A stretch of 5,843 nt of DNA from Caulobacteraceae bacterium. Its GTDB lineage: Bacteria > Pseudomonadota > Alphaproteobacteria > Caulobacterales > Caulobacteraceae. The stretch lies in assembly GCA_003161535.1 (NCBI GenBank), contig PMOM01000245.1, positions 1 to 5,843 of the forward strand, in the 5' to 3' direction. Positions 1 to 5,448 of the stretch are shown in pieces (position 1 is the stretch's first letter; every line of letters begins with the position of its first letter). The position numbers and the translations under genes were made by a program. The notes under the pieces are model-generated. The model had not been told where the DNA came from and ran no database searches. It saw only the letters and a program-made list of their open reading frames with translations.

Positions 1-1062
1 ATCCTGCTTCTGGCCATCCTGGGACTCGCGGCGGGCGCCGGCTTTGCCCTGTTTGCCTGGCGCGCGCCTTTGCTGAAGGATCAATCGGCCTTCGCCCCCA
101 TCAGTCGCGAGAGCGCGCTGATCATCAACAACATCGTGCTGGCGGCGGTGACAACGGCGGTGCTCGCGGGCACTTTGTGGCCCCTGATATTGGAAGCCTT
201 CGGTCGCCAAGGCGGGGTGGGCGCTCCCTATTTCAATCTCGTCGTGGGGGTATTGATGGCGGTTGCTTTCATCATCTTGCCCGCCGGGCCCCTGCTGGCT
301 TGGAAGCGAGCGGACGGCCTGGGCGTTCTGCAGCGGCTGACAGTGGCCGCCGCCGCCGCGCTGATCGTCGGAATCGCGGTGTTGGCGCTGAACAGCCCCA
401 GTCGGGCTCTGGCGTCCGTCGAGGTGGCGCTGGGCGCCTGGCTGATCGCCGGATCCGTCGTCGAGGTCGCCCAACGGATGCGAGCGGTCCACGGGCCCTG
501 GCGCCAGAGCCTTCGCCGCCTGGTCGGCCTGCCCCGCGGCGGCTGGGGCATGAGTCTCGCGCACCTTGGGCTTGGCGTCTTTGTCATGGGAGCAGCCTTC
601 GAAACGGCCTGGAAGAGCGAGAACGCCGCCGTGCTTGCCGAAGGCGGGGCGACGAGTCTGGGCGGGTATCGCCTCATTCTGGATCAGGTGACCGACCTTC
701 CCGGACCGAACTACGACGCCGAACGTGGCGTCATCCGCGTCATCGACCGCGCCGGCCGCGTGGCCTGCGTCGCCAAGCCGGAGCGACGCACCTATGACAC
801 CGGCGGCCAGACGACCTCACAGGTGGCGATCTGCGCCCAGGGTCTCGACGACATCTACATCGTCTTGGGTGAGGCGCGCGCCACGACCGCCGGGGGCTCG
901 GCCTGGCTGGTCAGAAGCTATCGGAATCCGTGGGTCCGGCTGATCTTCCTGGGGCCGTTGCTGATGGCCCTCGGCGGGGCCCTGTCGCTGTCGGATCGGC
1001 GTCTTCGCCTGGCCGCGGGGCGGCGCGCCGCCAACCCGCTGATGCGGGCGCCGGCGAAATGA
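1..1062 (+). CDS. ccmF: CcmF, cytochrome c haem lyase subunit (C-terminal part, 5' end outside window)
   Basis: The reading frame is open from the first base, so the gene starts upstream; 353 residues are visible, roughly the C-terminal half of a family usually about 650 residues long. CcmF is the integral-membrane core of the System I haem lyase, which accepts haem from holo-CcmE and, with CcmH and CcmI, attaches it to apocytochrome c in the periplasm. Visible family features are SRESALIINN (residues 35-44), GAPYFN (74-79), GMSLAHLGLGVF (183-194), and a closing membrane helix ending in LSLSDRRLR. His188 in the SLAHLG segment corresponds by motif to the second periplasmic haem-ligating histidine of the family. 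About seven hydrophobic helices can be counted (near 1-20, 42-64, 78-100, 113-130, 137-156, 184-201 and 310-329), with a soluble domain at about 202-309 that should be periplasmic. The WWD motif would lie upstream, outside the window. The stop overlaps the ccmH start in ATGA, implying translational coupling. Confidence 0.95.
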   Translation: MLLLAILGLAAGAGFALFAWRAPLLKDQSAFAPISRESALIINNIVLAAVTTAVLAGTLWPLILEAFGRQGGVGAPYFNLVVGVLMAVAFIILPAGPLLAWKRADGLGVLQRLTVAAAAALIVGIAVLALNSPSRALASVEVALGAWLIAGSVVEVAQRMRAVHGPWRQSLRRLVGLPRGGWGMSLAHLGLGVFVMGAAFETAWKSENAAVLAEGGATSLGGYRLILDQVTDLPGPNYDAERGVIRVIDRAGRVACVAKPERRTYDTGGQTTSQVAICAQGLDDIYIVLGEARATTAGGSAWLVRSYRNPWVRLIFLGPLLMALGGALSLSDRRLRLAAGRRAANPLMRAPAK

Positions 1063-1511
1063 GCACGCGCCGGCTTGCGACGGCGTTCTGCGCGCTTCTG
1101 TGCCTGGCGGCGGCGGCCGACCCGGCCGATCGCCTGGCGAACCCAGTCCAGGAGTCGCGCGCGCGGACCATCTTTCAGGAGACGCGTTGCCTGATCTGCC
1201 AGGGTCAGTCCATCGATGACTCGGACGCCGACCTTGCTCACGACCTGCGGCAGATCATACGCGCGCAGATCGCCTCCGGCCGAACCGACGGACAGGTGCG
1301 CGCCTTTCTGGTCAGTCGCTACGGCGAGTTCGTGTTACTTCGGCCGCCTTTGTCCCTCGACAATGCGCTGCTTTGGAGCAGCCCGTTTCTGGTCGGTCTG
1401 CTTGGACTGGCGCTCCTGGTCTTTCGCGCGCCGCGGCGGACCGGACCGCCAACCCTATCGCCGCGAGAGGAGGCGCGTATCGACCTCCTTCGCCAGGACG
1501 AAGAACTCTGA
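1059..1511 (+). CDS. ccmH: CcmH/CycL, cytochrome c maturation thiol-reductase subunit
   Basis: The product is 150 residues, a typical length for the short CcmH found where CcmI is a separate protein. It has a hydrophobic N-terminal signal segment (residues 5-20), then the signature RCLICQGQSI (43-52) with Cys44 and Cys47, and a C-terminal membrane helix at about 107-123. The family keeps the two cysteines of the apocytochrome CXXCH site reduced, or forms a mixed disulphide with them, so that CcmF can attach haem; the cysteine domain faces the periplasm. The ATG at 1059 was chosen because it overlaps the ccmF stop in ATGA and places the signal segment directly at the N-terminus. The frame stays open upstream to 930, but that stretch overlaps ccmF and does not resemble the family. 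No strong Shine-Dalgarno sequence is visible, which fits coupling to ccmF. The usual family motif reads RCPxCQ; here Pro-x is replaced by Leu-Ile, which leaves the cysteine spacing unchanged. Confidence 0.95.
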   Translation: MSTRRLATAFCALLCLAAAADPADRLANPVQESRARTIFQETRCLICQGQSIDDSDADLAHDLRQIIRAQIASGRTDGQVRAFLVSRYGEFVLLRPPLSLDNALLWSSPFLVGLLGLALLVFRAPRRTGPPTLSPREEARIDLLRQDEEL

Positions 1512-1653
1512 CATGTTCGCGCCTGAAATAAGCTCTAGGAACGCCGCGGCCATAATGGAAGGAAGCGCCTGTGAGCCCTCGCGCTCCTTGCCATCCAACC
1601 CTAGATATCGGGGACCCGGGGCCCCAACATTTCCGGGAACGAGGAGTGAAGTG
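1512..1653 (+). promoter_or_regulatory. Leader between ccmH and the protease gene, with a possible -10 element
   Basis: This 142-base gap separates the ccm genes from the protease gene and is long compared with the tight spacing elsewhere in the ccm pair and the regulator-kinase pair. It contains CATAAT (1551-1556), a five-of-six match to a TATAAT -10 box in an otherwise G+C-rich stretch, but no convincing -35 box lies 16-18 bases upstream. GGAAC (1538-1542) resembles an ECF sigma -35 element, yet no matching -10 element follows at the usual distance. A G/C palindrome, GGGGCCCC (1617-1624), could form a small structure near the ribosome site. A separate promoter for the protease is plausible but not shown. 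Confidence 0.25.
1641..1646 (+). promoter_or_regulatory. Ribosome binding site fixing the protease start
   Basis: GAGGAG sits seven bases before the ATG at 1654, near-ideal Shine-Dalgarno spacing. It decides between this start and the in-frame upstream ATG at 1513. The GTG at 1651 is in frame and adjacent, but the spacing favours the ATG. Confidence 0.75.
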
Positions 1654-3207
1654 ATGCCGGTCAACAAATCGCATGTTGTGGTGGGCGCTCTCGCCGGCGC
1701 TGCGGTCACGGTCGCCGCCATGGCCGGCGCGGGTATCCGTCCACCTGGTTGGAGCGGTGACGATTTGGGTCACCTGATCAAGGCTTCGACCGAGCCGGTT
1801 TTAGCCTCCACGCCCGGCGCGCCGATGTCCTTCGCCGACATTTTCGAGAAGGTGTCGCCGGCGGTGGTCTCGATCAAGGTCACCTCCAAGGTTGATGTCA
1901 GCGCCGCAGCCCGCGCGATTCCCGGGTTCGAGAATTTTCCCTTTGACATCGTACCCAAAGGAGAAGGGCCAGGCGGCGGCGCGCCCGATGGCCGGCGGGC
2001 GCCCAAGCTGATGTCCAGCGGTTCGGGATTCTTCATCTCCTCGGACGGCTACATCGTCACCAACAACCACGTCGTGGACAATGCCGAAGATATCAAGGTC
2101 GTACTCAACAACGGAAAGGAACTGAACGCCGTTCTGGTCGGCCGCGACGACGGCACCGATCTGGCGGTGCTTCGGGTGGAAGGCAGCGGCTACCCCTATG
2201 TCGACTTCGAAAACAAGGCGCGTCCCCGCGTGGGCGATTGGGTCCTCGCCGTGGGCAACCCCTATGATCTGGGCGGCACCGCCACCGCGGGCATCGTTTC
2301 GGCCTACAATCGCGACATCGGCGAGAAGTTCGTCGATTACATTCAGATCGACGCCCCGATTAATCGCGGCAACTCGGGAGGTCCGACCTTCGACACCTAT
2401 GGTCGCGTGATCGGAATCAACACCCAGATTTTCTCCCCCTCGGGCGGCTCGGTGGGGATCGGCTTCGACATTCCCGCCGACGTGGCCGAGAGCGTCACCA
2501 AGCAACTGATGGCCGGGCATAAGATCACGCGCGGCTACATCGGCGCGACCATCGAGGATTTGAGCGACGAACTGGCCGGCTCCTGGGGGTTGTCCGGGCG
2601 CAAGGGCGCGGTCGTGGCAGGCTTGGTGCCATCCGGGCCGGCGGCGCGCGCCGGCATCGAGCCTGGAGATGTGGTCGTGGCCGTCAATGGGCGTGCTGTG
2701 ACAACCGGCAATGAACTGATGCGGGAGGTCGCCAAGGTTCACGCCGGAGACGTCGTGCACCTGGACGTCTTCCGCAACGGCAAGGAACGATCAATCGACA
2801 TCCATGCCGGACTTCGGCCCTCCGAGGCTCAGCTCGCCCAAAACGGTGGGGTCAGCGGCGGTGATGAGGATTCGGGCGCTGCCGGCGCGGGCGTGAGATC
2901 AGCGCCCCACTCGCAGATTCTGGGCATGTCGCTGGCGCCGATCGACCCGGCCGCGCGGCAGCAATACAGCATCGGCGCGGCAGTCCGCGGGGTGGTTGTG
3001 GAAGACGTCAGGGGTTCGTCCGACGCCGGAGACAAGGGTTTGCGCAGAGGTGACGTCATCGTCCGCGCCGGCGATCACGAAGTGGCCAGCGCCAGCGATG
3101 TCCTGGCCGCGGTTGGCGAGTGGAAGAAGGCCGGGCGCACGAGCATCCCGCTGGCGGTGAACCGCGGCGGCGTGACCCGCTTCCTGCCCATCAAGATCGA
3201 GGGCTAG
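1654..3207 (+). CDS. degP: Periplasmic HtrA/DegP-family serine protease (Do-like)
   Basis: The product is 517 residues, in the normal range for bacterial Do proteases with two PDZ domains. An N-terminal hydrophobic segment (residues 8-28) should export it, with possible cleavage after an Ala-Gly-Ala at 24-26; retention as an anchor cannot be excluded, since the positive n-region is short. The trypsin-like domain (about 58-285) has the complete triad: His139 in TNNHVV, Asp169 in GTDLAVL, and Ser241 in RGNSGGP. PDZ1 spans about 290-385 (RGYIGATI, then GPAARAGIEPGDVVVAVNG) and PDZ2 about 422-512 (KGLRRGDVIVRAGD). A Gly/Ser/Asp-rich linker of about 30 residues separates them. The family degrades or holds misfolded envelope proteins and forms oligomeric cages. 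The ATG at 1654 is preceded by GAGGAG. The flanking cytochrome c maturation and two-component genes suggest envelope quality control. The family assignment is firm; the choice among the names DegP, DegQ and MucD is not settled by sequence alone. Confidence 0.93.
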   Translation: MPVNKSHVVVGALAGAAVTVAAMAGAGIRPPGWSGDDLGHLIKASTEPVLASTPGAPMSFADIFEKVSPAVVSIKVTSKVDVSAAARAIPGFENFPFDIVPKGEGPGGGAPDGRRAPKLMSSGSGFFISSDGYIVTNNHVVDNAEDIKVVLNNGKELNAVLVGRDDGTDLAVLRVEGSGYPYVDFENKARPRVGDWVLAVGNPYDLGGTATAGIVSAYNRDIGEKFVDYIQIDAPINRGNSGGPTFDTYGRVIGINTQIFSPSGGSVGIGFDIPADVAESVTKQLMAGHKITRGYIGATIEDLSDELAGSWGLSGRKGAVVAGLVPSGPAARAGIEPGDVVVAVNGRAVTTGNELMREVAKVHAGDVVHLDVFRNGKERSIDIHAGLRPSEAQLAQNGGVSGGDEDSGAAGAGVRSAPHSQILGMSLAPIDPAARQQYSIGAAVRGVVVEDVRGSSDAGDKGLRRGDVIVRAGDHEVASASDVLAAVGEWKKAGRTSIPLAVNRGGVTRFLPIKIEG

Positions 3208-3218
3208 GGGGCCAGCCC
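3201..3218 (+). terminator. Weak stem-loop over the protease stop codon
   Basis: GGGCT (3201-3205) can pair with AGCCC (3214-3218) across an 8-base loop, beginning inside the last codons of the protease gene. No run of T follows, so it lacks the second half of an intrinsic terminator. It may only protect or pause the transcript, or be a chance result of high G+C. Confidence 0.2.
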
Positions 3219-3228
3219 TGTCAGTCCG

Positions 3229-3257
3229 TTGGTGAGACTAAGCGGCCGCCAGCTATG
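3229..3257 (+). promoter_or_regulatory. Candidate housekeeping-sigma promoter for the two-component operon
   Basis: TTGGTG (3229-3234) and GCTATG (3252-3257) are 17 bases apart and resemble the TTGAC / GCTATA-like elements reported for alphaproteobacterial housekeeping promoters. The 140-base gap before the regulator gene is the natural place for such a promoter. The match is partial, so this is a guess from spacing and position. Confidence 0.27.
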
Positions 3258-3262
3258 CCGTT

Positions 3263-3313
3263 TCGCCCGGGATGATTTTCCTCTAGTCTCGCCCGCTCGG
3301 GAAACCCGGGCGA
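3263..3313. repeat. 9-bp inverted repeat upstream of the response regulator
   Basis: TCGCCCGGG (3263-3271) is exactly repeated in inverted orientation as CCCGGGCGA (3305-3313), 33 bases apart. A competing local hairpin exists: CGCCCG (3290-3295) can pair with CGGGCG (3307-3312) around an 11-base loop. The repeats lie just downstream of the candidate promoter and before the start codon at 3348. They could be a regulator binding site or leader-RNA structure. In DNA this rich in G and C they could also be chance. Confidence 0.35.
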
Positions 3314-3330
3314 TGGCCCGCGCCGCGATG

Positions 3331-3337
3331 AAAGGGG
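3331..3337 (+). promoter_or_regulatory. Ribosome binding site of the response regulator gene
   Basis: AAAGGGG lies ten bases before the ATG at 3348, slightly long spacing but the only purine-rich stretch near the start. The nearby ATG at 3328 is out of frame with the regulator. Confidence 0.5.
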
Positions 3338-3347
3338 CCGAACGCCG

Positions 3348-4019
3348 ATGCGACTGTTGATCGTCGAAGACGACCTCCAGGCGTCGGGGGCCATGGCCAC
3401 GGGTCTAACCGAAGCGGGTCATGATTGCCTCTGCGCGGCGGACGGCGAGGCCGGTCTGGCGGCGGCGCGCGCCGAGCACTTCGATGTTCTGATCGTGGAT
3501 CGGATGATGCCGCGCCTGGATGGGGTGGGCATGGTCGAGAGTCTGCGCAAGGATGGCGACCAGACACCGGTGCTCTTTCTCTCGGCCCTCGGCGAGATCA
3601 CCGATCGCGTCACGGGCCTAAGGGCCGGGGCCGACGACTACCTGGTGAAACCCTACGCCTTGGCGGAATTGGCCGCGCGCGTCGAGGCGCTGGCCAGGCG
3701 TCGTGAAACCGGTTCGGTTCAGACACTTCTGCGGGTCGGCGATCTGGAGATGGACCTGATCGGTCGCCAAGTGCGCCGCGATGGCAAGGCGATTGATCTG
3801 CAACCGCGGGAGTTCCAGCTTCTGGAATTCCTCATGCGCCATGGGGGCCAATCGGTGACCCGCACCATGCTGCTGGAAAAGGTCTGGGGATATCACTTCG
3901 ATCCGCAGACCAATGTGATCGACGTCCACATCTCGCGGCTGCGATCCAAGATCGACAAAGGCTTTGAACGGGCGATGCTGCAAACGGTGCGCGGTGCGGG
4001 TTACCGGCTGGAAGCCTGA
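3348..4019 (+). CDS. OmpR/PhoB-family DNA-binding response regulator
   Basis: The product is 223 residues, standard for this family. The receiver domain (about 1-115) has the acidic pocket Glu7-Asp8-Asp9, the phosphoacceptor Asp51 in VLIVDRMMP, Ser79 at the conserved Ser/Thr position, the aromatic switch Tyr98, and Lys101 in YLVKPY. The winged-helix output domain (about 125-221) shows LQPREFQLLEFLMRH (151-165), the recognition-helix region TNVIDVHISRLRSKID (188-203) and the closing TVRGAGYRLE wing. It should be phosphorylated in the cytoplasm by the kinase encoded 15 bases downstream and then bind DNA as a dimer. The ATG at 3348 places the first beta strand (RLLIVEDD) at the N-terminus as expected. 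Lying behind a DegP-type protease gene, it may control envelope genes in a Cpx-like way, but its target genes are not visible here. I give no gene symbol because many paralogues look alike. Confidence 0.95.
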   Translation: MRLLIVEDDLQASGAMATGLTEAGHDCLCAADGEAGLAAARAEHFDVLIVDRMMPRLDGVGMVESLRKDGDQTPVLFLSALGEITDRVTGLRAGADDYLVKPYALAELAARVEALARRRETGSVQTLLRVGDLEMDLIGRQVRRDGKAIDLQPREFQLLEFLMRHGGQSVTRTMLLEKVWGYHFDPQTNVIDVHISRLRSKIDKGFERAMLQTVRGAGYRLEA

Positions 4020-4020
4020 A

Positions 4021-4026
4021 GAGGGG
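4021..4026 (+). promoter_or_regulatory. Ribosome binding site of the sensor kinase gene
   Basis: GAGGGG begins right after the regulator stop codon and ends eight bases before the ATG at 4035. This close arrangement supports one transcript and fixes the kinase start. Confidence 0.65.
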
Positions 4027-4034
4027 CGTATCCC

Positions 4035-5438
4035 ATGCGCCTGCCGCGCCTTTTTCGCACGACGCCGTTTCGGCTGACGCTGCTGTTTCTGCTCCTCTTC
4101 GCGGCCGCCGCGAGCGCCTTTCTAGCCTACATCTACATTGCCACCGCGGGAGAGGCGACAAGCCGCGCCGACGCGCAGGTCCTCCATGAAATGCAGTCCC
4201 TGGAGACGATCTATCGCTCGGACGGTTTTTCGGTGCTCAACCAGGCGGTGATCAACCGAACGCGTGGCGAACGCCTGCTCCTCTACCTCTTGATGAACAA
4301 AAACGGCCAGCCGATCAGCGGTTCCCTGACGCGTTCACCGATGCGCGATTTCGCCGGGACGCGCGATTGGCTCAGCTTCGAGCTCATCCGAAGGGACGCG
4401 GACGGTTCGATTACGAAGCGCCCAGCCCGCGGGCTGGAAGAGACCCTCCCGGGCGGTGAGCGGCTGTTCGTCGGCGTCGACGTCGGCGATGCGGAATCAT
4501 ACGCGGCCAAGATCTTGCGCGCCCTGTGGGGGGCCGGCGCCTTGGTCATCCTTCTGGGCTTGGCCGGCGGCGTTCTGGTCAGCCGCAATGTCAGCCGCAA
4601 TATGTCCAGCTTGACCGCCGTCATTGACCGGGCCCGCGGTGGCGATCTGGGAGTGCGCGCCACGGTGCGCGGGACCGGCGATGAATACGATGAGCTTGCC
4701 GCGGGGCTCAACGACATGTTGGACCGCTTGGAGCGATCGGTGGGCGGGTTACGCCACGCCGGCGACGCCATCGCCCATGATCTGCGCTCCCCACTTACCC
4801 GGCTGCGCGCCCGGCTGGAGGCGGCCGTGATTGAGGTCGAAGCCGGTCGCGCCGACGCCAAGGCGGCCTTGCAGCAAGCACTGGAAGACGCCGACGGGGT
4901 ATTGCGCACTTTTGCTGCTGTCCTGGCCATCGCCCGGCTGGAGGCGGCCGTGGATACACCGTCGCCAAACCTGTTCGATCCCGCCGCCCTGGCCGCGAGC
5001 GTAGCTGAACTCTACGGGCCGCTTTGTGAGGACAAGGGCCTCGATTTCAAAGTTGAGCTCGCCGCCGGCTTGAATCTCAAGGGCAACCCTGAGTTTGTCG
5101 CCCAGGCGCTCGCCAATATTCTCGACAACGCCGTCAAATACACCCCCGCGGGCGGAGCGATCATGCTGCGCGCGCGGCGCCGATCCAGCGGCGATATCGA
5201 ACTGTCGGTGACCGACACCGGTCCAGGTATCGGTCCGGGTGATCGGGCGCGTGTCGTGGAGCGTTTTGTGCGACTAGAGAACAGCCGCAACGAGCCCGGG
5301 GTGGGACTGGGTCTTTCTCTTGTCGCCGCGGTGGCGCGTGCGCATCACGGACGCCTGGAACTGGACGAGGGGCCGGGAGCGATAGATCAAAGCGGCCCGG
5401 GATTGCGGGCGGCGCTCGTGCTGCCAATGATCACCTGA
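4035..5438 (+). CDS. Membrane-bound sensor histidine kinase, partner of the upstream regulator
   Basis: The product is 467 residues with the layout of a classical HAMP-type kinase. A membrane helix at about 13-35 is followed by a periplasmic sensor region of about 128 residues (36-163) in which I recognise no named domain. A second helix at about 164-183 and a HAMP linker (184-236) follow. The dimerisation domain has the H-box AIAHDLRSPLTRLRARLE with phosphoacceptor His248. The ATPase domain has the N-box NILDNAVKYTP (Asn361, Asn365), the G1 box DTGPGIG (394-400), an F-box-like ERFVR (409-413) and the G2 box GVGLGLSLV (422-430), so all catalytic motifs are intact. It should autophosphorylate His248 and pass the phosphate to Asp51 of the regulator encoded 15 bases upstream. 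The signal is unknown; the adjoining protease gene suggests envelope or misfolded-protein stress. The stop is only ten bases before the likely glnE start. Confidence 0.95.
   Translation: MRLPRLFRTTPFRLTLLFLLLFAAAASAFLAYIYIATAGEATSRADAQVLHEMQSLETIYRSDGFSVLNQAVINRTRGERLLLYLLMNKNGQPISGSLTRSPMRDFAGTRDWLSFELIRRDADGSITKRPARGLEETLPGGERLFVGVDVGDAESYAAKILRALWGAGALVILLGLAGGVLVSRNVSRNMSSLTAVIDRARGGDLGVRATVRGTGDEYDELAAGLNDMLDRLERSVGGLRHAGDAIAHDLRSPLTRLRARLEAAVIEVEAGRADAKAALQQALEDADGVLRTFAAVLAIARLEAAVDTPSPNLFDPAALAASVAELYGPLCEDKGLDFKVELAAGLNLKGNPEFVAQALANILDNAVKYTPAGGAIMLRARRRSSGDIELSVTDTGPGIGPGDRARVVERFVRLENSRNEPGVGLGLSLVAAVARAHHGRLELDEGPGAIDQSGPGLRAALVLPMIT
4808..4952 (+). repeat. 22-bp direct repeat inside the kinase dimerisation domain
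   Basis: An identical 22-base stretch occurs at 4808-4829 and 4931-4952, 123 bases (41 codons) apart and in the same frame. Both copies encode ARLEAAV, at residues 259-265 in the first dimerisation helix just after the H-box and at 300-306 in the second helix. It may reflect local duplication or chance convergence on a common helical peptide with preferred codons. Confidence 0.7.
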
Positions 5439-5439
5439 G
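5435..5439 (+). promoter_or_regulatory. Possible ribosome binding site for glnE
   Basis: TGAGG overlaps the kinase stop codon and ends nine bases before the CTG at 5449. It is the only Shine-Dalgarno-like sequence near the beginning of the glnE frame and the main support for that unusual start. Confidence 0.4.
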
Positions 5440-5448
5440 GCTTGGCCG

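Noticed and set aside
70..72. TTG as the start of the first gene
   Set aside because: The frame is open back to position 1 and encodes a further membrane helix, so this is an internal codon of ccmF.
930..1058. Upstream extension of ccmH starting at an ATG at 930
   Set aside because: This stretch lies wholly inside ccmF in another frame, gives an Arg/Gly/Pro-rich peptide unlike any signal sequence, and would bury the real signal segment that begins at 1059.
1587..1609. Heat-shock-type promoter (CTTGCC followed by GATATC)
   Set aside because: The -10 part does not match the CCCCAT-type element and the spacing is short, so the resemblance is limited to CTTG.
1216..1653. Protease start far upstream, at 1216 or 1513
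   Set aside because: The frame is open because of high G+C, but 1216-1511 is ccmH in another frame and the extension would bury the export signal. GAGGAG positions the ribosome at 1654.
1801..2760. Long minus-strand reading frame (319 codons) opposite the protease
   Set aside because: It is the antisense shadow of a clearly real gene, its His/Asp/Gly-rich translation resembles no family I know, and there is no ribosome site or independent spacing.
4283..4930. Minus-strand reading frame (215 codons) opposite the sensor kinase
   Set aside because: The Ser/Arg/Pro-rich composition is typical of antisense frames in G+C-rich DNA, and the + strand holds an intact kinase.
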